Shown: positions 35,935-44,534 of the stretch, in pieces
How positions within the stretch are numbered: the stretch's first letter is position 1
Layout of the letters: each line of letters opens with the position of its first letter
Source: Chitinilyticum piscinae
GTDB lineage: Bacteria; Pseudomonadota; Gammaproteobacteria; Burkholderiales; Chitinibacteraceae
Direction of reading: 5' to 3'
NCBI RefSeq assembly: GCF_015223195.1
Contig: NZ_JADFUA010000011.1
Location: 51,460-115,459 of the forward strand
Length of the DNA stretch: 64,000 bases
Translations under genes and position numbers: made by a program
Notes under the pieces: model-generated
What the model saw: the letters and a program-made list of their open reading frames with translations, nothing else
The model's database searches: none
Told to the model about the DNA's origin: nothing

Positions 35935-37895
35935 AGGGACCTCCGGCAGTTTTTCAGCAGGCCTGCCAGCAGCAGGCTGCCGCACAGCAGTGAAGCCAGC
36001 GCGCCCATTGGCAACTGGGCCGGGTAAATCAGCGTGCGACTGCCCAGATCGGCCAATCCCAAAAGCAGTATCCCCAACAGCGCAGCCAGGGTGAATTGCT
36101 GTGTGGTGCTGCGCGCCCCCAGTTGCAGCGCTAGCTGTGGCAGCACCAGTCCGACAAAGGCCAGCGGACCGAACTGACTACTGATGATCAGGCTGAGCGC
36201 GCCAGCCAGCAGCAGGATCAGCGCACGGGCACGGCGACTGTTCAGGCCGGCAGTGCGGGCCGCCTCCTCGCCCAGCAGATAGAGAGTAAGGATGCGCTGT
36301 GCTGGCAGGCCGCACAGCATCAGCATTCCAACCAGTGTCGCGAGGCCCAGCGCAGTCTGCGGGGTAATCTGGTAGGTCGACCCCGCCAGCCAGTTAAGCA
36401 GGCTGAAGCTGTCGTTGCTGCCCTGGGCGATGACAAACTGCACGGCTGCTTCCAGCAGTGTCGAGAGCGCCACACCCAGCAGGATCAGCCGCGCAGGGGG
36501 CTGGCGTGGCGCCAGCCAGGCCAGGAGCAGCAGTACCAGCCCGGCTCCGGCGGCTGCGAACAGCCAGGGCGGCAGCACCGCCAGCACCGGCAGGCTGCCC
36601 AGCAGCATGCCGGCAAGCATCCCCAGGCTGGCTCCGGCAGAAATGCCGAGCAGGTCGGGACTGGAAAGCGGATTGGCAAACAGGCGCTGCAGCAGCATGC
36701 CGGACAGTGCCAGCCCGCAGCCCGCTGCGCAGGCGGCAAGCAGGCGCGGCCAGCGCAACTCCCACAGCAAGGCATCGGGCCAAACCAGCTGCCAGTCACC
36801 CGCGACATCCCGCCCCAGTAGCGCGCAGCCGGCCAGCATGATGATGGTTACTGCGAACCAGGCGCGCAGCGGCAGTACGCTCTGGCCGGCAACGAAGACC
36901 TGACCGAACTGGCTGTCCGGGGTACTTGCACGCAGGCACAGCCAGATCAGCAATGGTGCTCCCAGCAAGCCGGCCGCGGCGCCGGTCGGCAGGATGTCGG
37001 CCAGATAGTGTGATAATTGCTGCGCCAGCAGATCAGCACCCAGCAATGTGCTCATCCCCAGCAATGCGCTGGCGACAAATTGCTGCCCTGGGCTGCGGGC
37101 CCCCAGCAGGCGTGCCAACGCCGGTGCCAGCAGGCTGATGAAGCCGATCAGTCCCACCGCGCTGATGGCAATGCTGTTGAGCCACAGCGCCAGCAGGCTG
37201 CCGCACAGCGCCAGTCGCCCGACATTCAGCCCGGCAGCGGCGGCCGCGACATTGCCCAACTGCAGCAAACGCAGTGGACGGCATAAGAGCGGCAGTAGCA
37301 GAAGTGCGGGCAACAGGCGTGGCAAGGTCCAGCTGACCCAGTAGCTGTCGTTCTGTGCCAGATCGCCCGCACCCCACACCAGCAGCGCGCGGCTGTACTG
37401 GTCGTTGAGCATGATGGCCACGCTGGCCAGGCTGCCCAGCAGCAGATTGAGCGCGGTCCCCGCCAGCAGCGCGCCCAGCCCGTGCAGCTCGCGCCAGCCA
37501 GTCAGCACGACGACCAGCAGCAATGCAGCCAGTCCACCGGCCAGTGCCAGCCATTCCAGTGGGAGCTGCCAGCCCGGCGGCAGCACGAGGCCTCCCAGCA
37601 CAATGGCGCACCAGGCACCGGCCGAGGTGCCCAGTGTCATTGGCGAGGCGAGCGGATTGCGTGTGAGCTGCTGCAACAGGCTGCCCGAGAGCGCCATCGC
37701 CATGCCCAGCAGCAGTGCCAGTGTGGTGCGAGGCAGCTGGCTGTGCAGGAAGAGCAGTTCATCTGCACTGACCGCGGGCTTGCCTTGCAGCAGTGCCAGC
37801 TGGCCACTCAGCGGCAGTGGACTGGCAAGTTCAAGGTGCAGCAGCGCCAAGAGCGGTACGCTGGCGAGCAGCAGGATCAGCCGGGAGCGCGTCAT
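35931..37895 (-). CDS. FhuB-like double permease of siderophore ABC importer
   Basis: A 654-residue inner-membrane protein with about twenty membrane segments, made of two fused FecCD-type halves (each about 320 residues), as in FhuB. Each half carries the ATPase-contact pattern: SGSLLQQLTRNPLASPMTLGTSAG in the first, and SGMLLQRLFANPLSSPDLLGISAG in the second. It forms the channel for ferric hydroxamate import with the adjacent ATPase and binding protein. It overlaps the ATPase gene by four bases. Confidence 0.93.
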   Translation of the reverse strand: MTRSRLILLLASVPLLALLHLELASPLPLSGQLALLQGKPAVSADELLFLHSQLPRTTLALLLGMAMALSGSLLQQLTRNPLASPMTLGTSAGAWCAIVLGGLVLPPGWQLPLEWLALAGGLAALLLVVVLTGWRELHGLGALLAGTALNLLLGSLASVAIMLNDQYSRALLVWGAGDLAQNDSYWVSWTLPRLLPALLLLPLLCRPLRLLQLGNVAAAAAGLNVGRLALCGSLLALWLNSIAISAVGLIGFISLLAPALARLLGARSPGQQFVASALLGMSTLLGADLLAQQLSHYLADILPTGAAAGLLGAPLLIWLCLRASTPDSQFGQVFVAGQSVLPLRAWFAVTIIMLAGCALLGRDVAGDWQLVWPDALLWELRWPRLLAACAAGCGLALSGMLLQRLFANPLSSPDLLGISAGASLGMLAGMLLGSLPVLAVLPPWLFAAAGAGLVLLLLAWLAPRQPPARLILLGVALSTLLEAAVQFVIAQGSNDSFSLLNWLAGSTYQITPQTALGLATLVGMLMLCGLPAQRILTLYLLGEEAARTAGLNSRRARALILLLAGALSLIISSQFGPLAFVGLVLPQLALQLGARSTTQQFTLAALLGILLLGLADLGSRTLIYPAQLPMGALASLLCGSLLLAGLLKNCRRSL

Positions 37896-38656
37896 GCCAC
37901 CACCGCCACCGGATGTTTGCCTTCGCGCGGCAGAATATCGAGCGCGATGTCGTAGAGCTGATGCAGTGCCGGATGTGCCAGCAGCACCTCCGGGCTGCCA
38001 TCGAACCAGATTTGCCCCTGTCGCAGGGCGAGGATGCGATCGGCGTAACGCAATGCGAGATTGAGATCATGCAGGATGGCGATTACCGCATGACCATTGC
38101 GGTCGGCTTCGCGGCGCAGCAGTGCCAGCAGCTGGTACTGATGTGCCAGGTCCAGCGCGGCGCTGGGTTCATCCAGCAGCAGGCAGGGCGAGGCCTGGGC
38201 CAGCAGCATGGCCAGCCAGGCGCGCTGGCGTTCGCCACCGGAGATGCGGTCAACCGCATGCCCGGCCAGGTGGGCGACATCGGTGGCGTCCAGTGCCGCA
38301 TCGACATGCGCGAGATCATCCGGTGACCAGCGGCGCAGCCAGCCGCGCCAGGCAAAACGCCCCAGCTCGACCAGTTCGCGCACGCTCAAAAGTGGTGGCT
38401 GCGGGATTTGCTGCGGCATGTAGGCGACCTTGCGTGCCAGGGCTCCTGGGCGGTAGCGGCGGACGGACTGGCCATCAAGCAGTATTTGTCCGTGATCGGG
38501 CGCCAGCTGGCCTGCCAGCAGCTTCAGCAGGGTGGATTTGCCCGAGCCGTTGTGGCCGAGGATCACGGTCAGTCCGTGTGCGGGCAGCACCAGCTCGGGG
38601 ATGGCGAGAATCGTACGCTGCTGGCGCTGTACTAGAATATTGTGCAATGCATACAT
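37892..38656 (-). CDS. FhuC-like ATPase of siderophore ABC importer
   Basis: The 254-residue ATP-binding subunit powering siderophore import. Walker A (GHNGSGKSTLLKLL), the signature (ISGGERQRAWLAMLLAQ) and Walker B (CLLLDEPSAALD) are intact, followed by the His switch (ILHDLN). Its stop overlaps the permease start. A 36-base gap, with a TGGGTAT element, separates it from the FhuF-like gene upstream. Confidence 0.94.
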   Translation of the reverse strand: MYALHNILVQRQQRTILAIPELVLPAHGLTVILGHNGSGKSTLLKLLAGQLAPDHGQILLDGQSVRRYRPGALARKVAYMPQQIPQPPLLSVRELVELGRFAWRGWLRRWSPDDLAHVDAALDATDVAHLAGHAVDRISGGERQRAWLAMLLAQASPCLLLDEPSAALDLAHQYQLLALLRREADRNGHAVIAILHDLNLALRYADRILALRQGQIWFDGSPEVLLAHPALHQLYDIALDILPREGKHPVAVVA

Positions 38657-38692
38657 TGTGGGTATATCTACTGAAGTATTTATATTTATAAG

Positions 38693-39436
38693 TTACGCGC
38701 AGATACATGACTGGGTATGTTGCCATTCCTGCCGGATCAGCTGCAGGCGCTCGGGCAGAGGCCAGCGCGGGCAGGTGCTGCAGGCCACAGCGCCGGGAAT
38801 GCGGAAATGCTGGCAGCAGCCTTGCCGTTCCAGCGCCGTGCGGCAGCGGCCTGGTTCGACTTCAATGCGCATCAGCCGCCCGTGGCGGGTGAGCTGCAGT
38901 GCTCCCAGCCATTGCCCGGCCCACCATTCCTCGGTCGTGGCTGGCCAGCCGAGCGTGCTGCCAGCAAGCTGCAGTGCGCTGAGCACACAATCCACCATCA
39001 GGCAGCTGGCCTGATGGGCCGAATACGGCTGAATGGCCTGCAGTTGCGGCAGCTGCGCTTGCCGGTAGGCCAGCAGTCCGGCAGCGGCATGCTGCAGCAG
39101 CACCCCGGTTTCACCGGTCATGGGCTGCTGTGGCGGCAGGGTGAAACCGGCCGTTGAGCCCTCCGTGCAGACTTGCTGCATGCCGGCGAGATCCAGTACT
39201 TGCCCGCCACAATGGACAGTCAGCACGGATAGATAGGCGGGCTGCCAGATCAGCATGCTCCAGCTGCGCGCCGTCCAGTAGGCTCGCCCGGCGGCAGGCT
39301 GGGCGCGCTGCCAGTGCTCAAGCAGGCTGGCCGCAAGATCCAGTTGCCGGCAGGGCACCGGTTCAACGCGCCCCGCCAGTGCCGGCAGGATGCCGGCAAT
39401 CTGCGCTAGCAGTGCTTGCTGTGCATGGATGCTCAT
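38693..39436 (-). CDS. FhuF-like [2Fe-2S] ferric-siderophore reductase
   Basis: A 247-residue cytoplasmic protein expected to reduce iron in the imported siderophore and so release it. The C-terminus has the FhuF cluster motif CC-x10-C-x2-C (GCCQHFRIPGAVACSTC), which binds the [2Fe-2S] centre. The remainder is poorly conserved, as is common in this family. It sits between the NIS synthetase (15-base gap) and the ABC import genes, matching its role. Confidence 0.88.
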   Translation of the reverse strand: MSIHAQQALLAQIAGILPALAGRVEPVPCRQLDLAASLLEHWQRAQPAAGRAYWTARSWSMLIWQPAYLSVLTVHCGGQVLDLAGMQQVCTEGSTAGFTLPPQQPMTGETGVLLQHAAAGLLAYRQAQLPQLQAIQPYSAHQASCLMVDCVLSALQLAGSTLGWPATTEEWWAGQWLGALQLTRHGRLMRIEVEPGRCRTALERQGCCQHFRIPGAVACSTCPRWPLPERLQLIRQEWQHTQSCICA

Positions 39437-39451
39437 CGGATACCGGATTGC

Positions 39452-41275
39452 TCAGTCTGCCACCGGGGCGACGCTGGCTGCGGATTTCCATCGCGCCAGC
39501 GGGTTGACCAGTCGCCCAGCCATCTGCAAGCCGCTGGCTGGATCTTCCAGGTTGAGCATGTGCTGGTTGTTGGCCATTTGCAGGCGGTTCAGGCACGAGT
39601 GTTCGAAGTCCGCGGCGAACAGGTCGTAGCGGGTAAATTGCGCGGAGAGTTCCGGATGCTCACTCTGATAGCGGTGCGTGCAGCGCGCCACAGCATGCCA
39701 GAAGCGTTCGGCGGGGTAGTCGCACTGCGCATCAAGAATGGCGGCCAGATGGCGCAGGTAGCCGTCGAACACGTCGATGAACAGGCACAGCGTCTTCATC
39801 TCGTCCGGAATGTTGGTCGAGACGCGCTGCATGATTTCCGGCAACTCGACGGCCGGGTTGAGGATACCGACTTCTTCGGCGATATCCTTCATCAGCACGC
39901 GTACCGGACGATGATTCTTCATCACCATGATCAGGTTCTCGCCGTGCGGCATGAAGATCATGTCGTGGCGGTAGAAGCAGTGCAGCAGCGGCGCGAAATA
40001 GGCATCCAGATAACCATCCACCCAGCGATCAGCCGACACGCCCGACGCGCGGATCAGCTCGGCCACCAGCGCGTGGCCGTCGTTGTCCAGATGCACCAGC
40101 GCCGTCATCGTCATCAGCTTTTCGCCGTCGCGAACGTGGGTCAGCGGGCATTCACGCCACAAGGCCGAGAACATCTTCTTGTAGGCGTTGTTTTCCTTGA
40201 TCGCCGCTTCGTAGTAGGGGTTGCGATAACCGATCGCCGCCACTTCGCGCAGGATGTGAAAGCCCTGTCGCTGCAGGTAGGGATCGGCTTCGACCAGTGC
40301 GTAAACCCAGTCGTTGATCGCCGGCGTCGCCAGCATGTAGTAGGGCGAGAGGCCGCGCATGAAGCCCATGTTGAGTATCGACAGCGCGGTCTTCACGTAG
40401 CGTTTGTGCGGGGCGCTGATATTGAAGAAGGTGCGGATCGACTGCTGCGCCAGGTAATGGTCGTCGCTCGCGCCCAGGTACACGATCTGGCGCTGGGCGA
40501 TTTCGGCGGCAAAGGCCATTGAGAGCTTGTTCTGCCACTGCCACGGGTGCGCCGGCATCAGCAGGTAGTCGTCACGGTTCAGGCCCAGCTCGGCCAGTCG
40601 CGCGTCAAAGCGCTCCAGCAGGTCGGCGCCCAGTTCTTCGGCGAGCATCTGCGCGTAATCGAGCCCGCTGGAAATCGATAGCGTCGCGCGATCCTTGTGC
40701 ACGGCCAGCCAGATGACTTGAAAGGCTTGGGCCGCTTCCGGTGCGTACGAGCGATAGTCGCTGGCCGAAAAGCCCAGCCGGCCATTGTTGGCGACAAAGC
40801 AGGGGTGGCCCTCGGTCATCGCGGTTTCCACGCTCTGGAAGTCCCCGTCGATCAGCTCGGCGGCGCTCGGTGCGATCCGGTCGTGCTTGAACGCGCTGCC
40901 GTACAGCGTGGCGCTGATTTCATCGAGATACACCGGGAGCACGTGGTCTTGCAGTTTCAGCGTGTTGCGCAGCTCGATCATGAATTGCAGTGCATCGAGT
41001 GGTTGCTCGACGCCGTCGATCTCCTTGCGGATCGAGTTGGCCGGAATGCTCCAGTGGTTCAGCGGCAGGCGGCTGGCGGCGAAATGGTAGGCGGTGCGCG
41101 CATCGTCGCTGAAAACGACAAAGTGGCCGGCGCGGGTTTCCAAGGGCTCGAGCAGGCTTTCGTGAGCGAACTCGCTGAGCGCCTTGCGTACCAGCAGGCG
41201 ATTGACCTTGCTCCAGACGCCAGGGTTCAGGTGCGGGCAGTCGGCGGGCAGGGCTTGGGGCAGGCGGGCGGTCAT
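39452..41275 (-). CDS. NIS siderophore synthetase (IucA/IucC family, AlcC/DesD/PubC-like)
   Basis: An ATP-dependent synthetase that joins hydroxamate-bearing amines by amide bonds, without a peptide synthetase. From ATG 41275 the product is 607 residues, the size of AlcC-type enzymes. Family landmarks are GHPCFVANNGRLGFS (ATP site), LMPAHPWQWQNKL, and a C-terminal FerR-like iron-transport domain (DAQCDYPAERFWHAVARC). Neighbouring monooxygenase and acyltransferase genes suggest the product is a macrocyclic dihydroxamate such as alcaligin, putrebactin or bisucaberin; the exact compound is inference. Its ATG overlaps the stop of the acyltransferase gene. Confidence 0.9.
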   Translation of the reverse strand: MTARLPQALPADCPHLNPGVWSKVNRLLVRKALSEFAHESLLEPLETRAGHFVVFSDDARTAYHFAASRLPLNHWSIPANSIRKEIDGVEQPLDALQFMIELRNTLKLQDHVLPVYLDEISATLYGSAFKHDRIAPSAAELIDGDFQSVETAMTEGHPCFVANNGRLGFSASDYRSYAPEAAQAFQVIWLAVHKDRATLSISSGLDYAQMLAEELGADLLERFDARLAELGLNRDDYLLMPAHPWQWQNKLSMAFAAEIAQRQIVYLGASDDHYLAQQSIRTFFNISAPHKRYVKTALSILNMGFMRGLSPYYMLATPAINDWVYALVEADPYLQRQGFHILREVAAIGYRNPYYEAAIKENNAYKKMFSALWRECPLTHVRDGEKLMTMTALVHLDNDGHALVAELIRASGVSADRWVDGYLDAYFAPLLHCFYRHDMIFMPHGENLIMVMKNHRPVRVLMKDIAEEVGILNPAVELPEIMQRVSTNIPDEMKTLCLFIDVFDGYLRHLAAILDAQCDYPAERFWHAVARCTHRYQSEHPELSAQFTRYDLFAADFEHSCLNRLQMANNQHMLNLEDPASGLQMAGRLVNPLARWKSAASVAPVAD

Positions 41276-41868
41276 GCGGTGGTCTCCGAAGGCAATGCGT
41301 GAATCAGAAAATCCTGGCGGGTGCAAATGGCAAACCAGGCGGTCTTGTAGGAAAGCGGTACGGTTTTCACATAGCGGAAACCCGCGGCACGATTGAGCGG
41401 ATGGATGCGGGCGTTGTTGATGTCGGGCTCGACAACGACACGCCGTGTAGCCGGGTCGGCAAACAGAAAATCCAGAATCGCGTGCATCACCGCGCGGGTG
41501 AAGCCATGGATGGCCGGGCCACTCGGAGGGGCTACCAGAAAATGCATGCCGCGATCACCCGCTTCCACCGCGTAGTGGGTGCCCAGCTCATCGTGAGCCG
41601 GCGCGTAGGTTTCCAGCAGGAAGGCCGGCTGGCCGTTGCACGAGGCCAGATAGGGCTGACAATGCGGCGCCGACATCTGTGCTGCATATACGGCACCTAC
41701 CTGTTCCTGCGTCTGTCCCTGCATGCCCCAGAAACGGGCTCGGGGTGCGGTGACCCATGCATGGACTAGGGGTATGTCGCTGTAGGCTAGCTTTCTAAGG
41801 CTGAATTCGCCAATACCTTCAATGGTAAGGGTGTGGCAGGGGGTGTCGAATGGGTCACGGCAGGACAT
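41272..41868 (-). CDS. Siderophore N-hydroxyamine acyltransferase (AlcB/IucB-like)
   Basis: A 198-residue GNAT-fold enzyme of the siderophore acyltransferase group, expected to add an acyl group (succinyl or acetyl) to the hydroxylated diamine. Visible family features are FSLRKLAYSDIPLVHAWV near the start, LLETYAPAHDELGTHY in the middle, and VVEPDINNARIHPLNRAAGF toward the acyl-CoA site. It overlaps the exporter gene upstream by 14 bases and the synthetase downstream by 4, so all are translated from one message. Confidence 0.88.
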   Translation of the reverse strand: MSCRDPFDTPCHTLTIEGIGEFSLRKLAYSDIPLVHAWVTAPRARFWGMQGQTQEQVGAVYAAQMSAPHCQPYLASCNGQPAFLLETYAPAHDELGTHYAVEAGDRGMHFLVAPPSGPAIHGFTRAVMHAILDFLFADPATRRVVVEPDINNARIHPLNRAAGFRYVKTVPLSYKTAWFAICTRQDFLIHALPSETTA

Positions 41869-43030
41869 CAGCGGTACTCCGGGAAAGCGAACGGGGGGAC
41901 GTATTCAGTAGCGGCAGCAGCAGCAGGGTCAGTGCTAGGCCGGCGCCAGCCAGCCAGAAGGGGGCGGAAAGCCCCGTGCGCGCAACCAGCCAGCCGGCGC
42001 TGTAATAGGACAGCAGCACGCCGATGTTCTGGTAGATGTTGATCTTGCTGTAATCGTGGGCGTAGGCGGCCGGCGTGCTGTGCTGGAAGATCACTGCATC
42101 CAGGCGCACTGTCAGCTGGAAGGATGCCCAGCCGAACAGCAGTCGGCCCAGCAGCACCCAGCCCGGTTTGCCGCTGCCCTGCAGCACCAGCCCGGCCAGA
42201 CCCAGCAGCAGGCAAAAGCTCATGCCGCGAGCCCATTCGCCACGCGCGCAGCGGTGGTTGAACCATAAGGCCAGCAGACCCACGCCGGCAGGGATGGCAT
42301 ACACCCAGGCTGCCAGTTGCACGCCGTGTTCCGGCGCAATCTGCTGCCAGTATTCGACAAAAAAGGGCACGATCTGGTATTCGCTGAAGTAAAACAGCAG
42401 CATCAGCAGGCCCAGTGCATGAATTCCGGGGGATGTGCTGACTCTGGCTTGAGTGGACGCTTCAGTGGCCGGCGGCTGGCGTTCCTTGCCGGTGAGAATC
42501 AGCCCTGCGCAGACGATGATCTGCACCAGATCGCCGGTCGCCATCAGCAGGAAGGCGTGCTCGAGTGGCCAGTACACCAGCACCAGGCCCCCGAGCACTG
42601 CCGCCAGAATGTGACCGAAGTGCACGACAATCGACAGCAGCCCGATGGTGTGCGCATGCCGTTCTTCCGCGACGCCTTCCATCATGTAGGGATAAATCAG
42701 CAGATAGCTGGCCTTGCAGGCCACCATTCCCAATGACAGCAACCAGAATGCCCAGAGCTGGCTGACCACGCTGCACGCCACGCACAGTGCGCCAGCTGCC
42801 ACCTGTGTCCACATCAGCAGGCGCAAGGTACCGCCGGGACGCACGATGCGAGCCCAGACCGGCAGGGCCAGCATCGCAACCAGGCAGATTGCTGCGGTAT
42901 ACAGACCGATATGTTCCGGATCGGTTACGCCGAAGCGTTCGGCAAAATACTGGGGGTAGAAGGGCAGCAGCATCGTGTCGGCGATGACCGCAACAGCGGT
43001 CATGCCGATCAGCCAGAAAGTCAGGCCCAT
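41855..43030 (-). CDS. MFS exporter, probably for the siderophore
   Basis: A 391-residue major facilitator protein with about twelve membrane segments. I start it at the ATG complementary to 43028-43030 (MGLTFWLIGMTAVAVIADTM), inside the last codons of the monooxygenase; the frame is open a further 380 bases but only as the antisense-free overlap with that gene. Placement between the monooxygenase and acyltransferase genes parallels AlcS-type siderophore exporters. Substrate is inferred from context. Confidence 0.85.
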   Translation of the reverse strand: MGLTFWLIGMTAVAVIADTMLLPFYPQYFAERFGVTDPEHIGLYTAAICLVAMLALPVWARIVRPGGTLRLLMWTQVAAGALCVACSVVSQLWAFWLLSLGMVACKASYLLIYPYMMEGVAEERHAHTIGLLSIVVHFGHILAAVLGGLVLVYWPLEHAFLLMATGDLVQIIVCAGLILTGKERQPPATEASTQARVSTSPGIHALGLLMLLFYFSEYQIVPFFVEYWQQIAPEHGVQLAAWVYAIPAGVGLLALWFNHRCARGEWARGMSFCLLLGLAGLVLQGSGKPGWVLLGRLLFGWASFQLTVRLDAVIFQHSTPAAYAHDYSKINIYQNIGVLLSYYSAGWLVARTGLSAPFWLAGAGLALTLLLLPLLNTSPRSLSRSTADVLP

Positions 43031-44334
43031 GCCAGCTCCCGGCGGGCCGTTCCGGGCAGGCCGAAGGTCTGGAAGCTCACACGCTCTTCGATCGGGTAGG
43101 GCGCATACCCCAGAATTTCGCGCAGGATTACCGAGTTGCGGTAGCAGGCCATGGTCAGATCGGGAGCTGCCAGGCCGTGGCTGTGCAGTTCGGCATTCTG
43201 GACAAAGATATCCCCGCTGCCGAGGTCGATGCTGTAGTTGCGCTGGACGGCAAACCGGCCTTGTGCATCGCGGGCAATCCGCGACTGGATGCCTTGCAGG
43301 AAGGCCGGCTCCTGATAGCCATAGCCACTGGCGACAATCACGGCGTCGTAGTGCAGGCTGCGGGTTTGCGCGGTTTCCTGGTGGCAGACATCCAGCGTAA
43401 ACCGGCATTGTTCGGCGCAGTACTGCACCGACTGCAGTTCGGTGTTGGTCAGCAGGGTGCTGGGGGGCGCACCCTCCAGCCCAAGGCGATACAGCTCATC
43501 GAAAATGGCATTGATCAGCGTGCGGTTGATTCCCTTGTAGAGGCCTTTCTGGGCTGACAGCAGCGGATCGCGTATGGCATCGGGCAGGGCATGGAAATAG
43601 TCGATGTAATCGGGCGAGGTCATTTCCAGCGTGAGCTTGGTGTATTCCAGCGGGAAAAAGCGCGGCGAGCGGGTGATCCAGTCAACTTGGTAACCATGAC
43701 GGCGCGCCTCCCGCAGCAGATCGAGGTAGATTTCGGCCGCGCTCTGACCGCTGCCGACAAGCGCAATGTGCTTGCGCTGCTGCAGGGTGCTGCGCGAATC
43801 CAGATAGCGGCTGCTGTGCAGTACCGGTTTGCCTTCGCAGCAGCGCGGTAGGGTCGGGCGCGTGCCCGTTCCCAATACCAGCCGGCGCGCCAGATACTGG
43901 CTAGCCTCGCCGGTGCGGGTGGAGAGGCAGTTCAGCACGTAGCACTGCAGGGCTTCGTCGAAATGCACGTGCTGGACGTACTGGTTGAAACGCAGGTTCG
44001 CAAGCTGGGCGGCGACCCATTGGCAGTACTGGTTGTATTCCTGCCGCAGCAGGAAGAAATCTTCGCGGATGTAGAAGGCATAGAGCCGTCCGGTCTGTTT
44101 GGCGTAATTGAGAAAGCTGTAGGGGCTGGTCGGATCGGCGAAGGTCACCAGATCGGCGATGAAGGATGTCTGCATCGTTGCCTGTTCCAGCAGCATGCCC
44201 GGATGCCAGTCAAAGCCATCACCCATGTCCAGAAACAGGGCGTTGACCTTCCCCAGTGGTGCGCTCAGCGCTGCCAGGCCAAGGTTGAACGGCCCAAGGC
44301 CGATACCGATGAAGTCGTAGATCTGGGTTTGCAT
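43021..44334 (-). CDS. FAD/NADPH-dependent diamine or lysine N-monooxygenase (AlcA/IucD-like)
   Basis: Catalyses the first siderophore step, N-hydroxylation of a primary amine such as putrescine, cadaverine, ornithine or lysine. The 437-residue protein has the FAD-binding IGLGPFNLGLAAL at the start, the conserved WHPGMLLEQATMQTSFIADLVT, and the NADPH-binding LVGSGQSAAEIYLDLL near residue 200. The amine used cannot be told from the sequence; no amino-acid decarboxylase is in the cluster, so a diamine would have to come from general metabolism. First gene of the minus-strand operon behind the Fur box. Confidence 0.9.
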   Translation of the reverse strand: MQTQIYDFIGIGLGPFNLGLAALSAPLGKVNALFLDMGDGFDWHPGMLLEQATMQTSFIADLVTFADPTSPYSFLNYAKQTGRLYAFYIREDFFLLRQEYNQYCQWVAAQLANLRFNQYVQHVHFDEALQCYVLNCLSTRTGEASQYLARRLVLGTGTRPTLPRCCEGKPVLHSSRYLDSRSTLQQRKHIALVGSGQSAAEIYLDLLREARRHGYQVDWITRSPRFFPLEYTKLTLEMTSPDYIDYFHALPDAIRDPLLSAQKGLYKGINRTLINAIFDELYRLGLEGAPPSTLLTNTELQSVQYCAEQCRFTLDVCHQETAQTRSLHYDAVIVASGYGYQEPAFLQGIQSRIARDAQGRFAVQRNYSIDLGSGDIFVQNAELHSHGLAAPDLTMACYRNSVILREILGYAPYPIEERVSFQTFGLPGTARRELAWA

Positions 44335-44411
44335 GCTCGTCTCCTGAGTCTGCCTGTGTCTGATGTGGGCCGGTATTGCTCCGCAGGCATTGACTGACGG
44401 CGAATGCTACA

Positions 44412-44453
44412 CATAATGACAATCATTATCAATACGATTATCATTCTCATTTT
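44412..44453. promoter_or_regulatory. Fur box(es) in the divergent siderophore promoter region
   Basis: Bases 44412-44430 match the 19-base Fur consensus at 17 positions, and a second overlapping element (GATTATCATTCTCATTTTC) follows at 44436-44454. They lie between the divergent monooxygenase and receptor genes, so iron-bound Fur should repress both. This is the clearest regulatory site in the window. Confidence 0.92.
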
Positions 44454-44534
44454 CGCCGCAGGGATGGCATGTCTCGCGGGACATTCCTGCCGTGCCTCGT
44501 ATGGTTTCCCGCAGCAACTACCGGACAGGTGTAA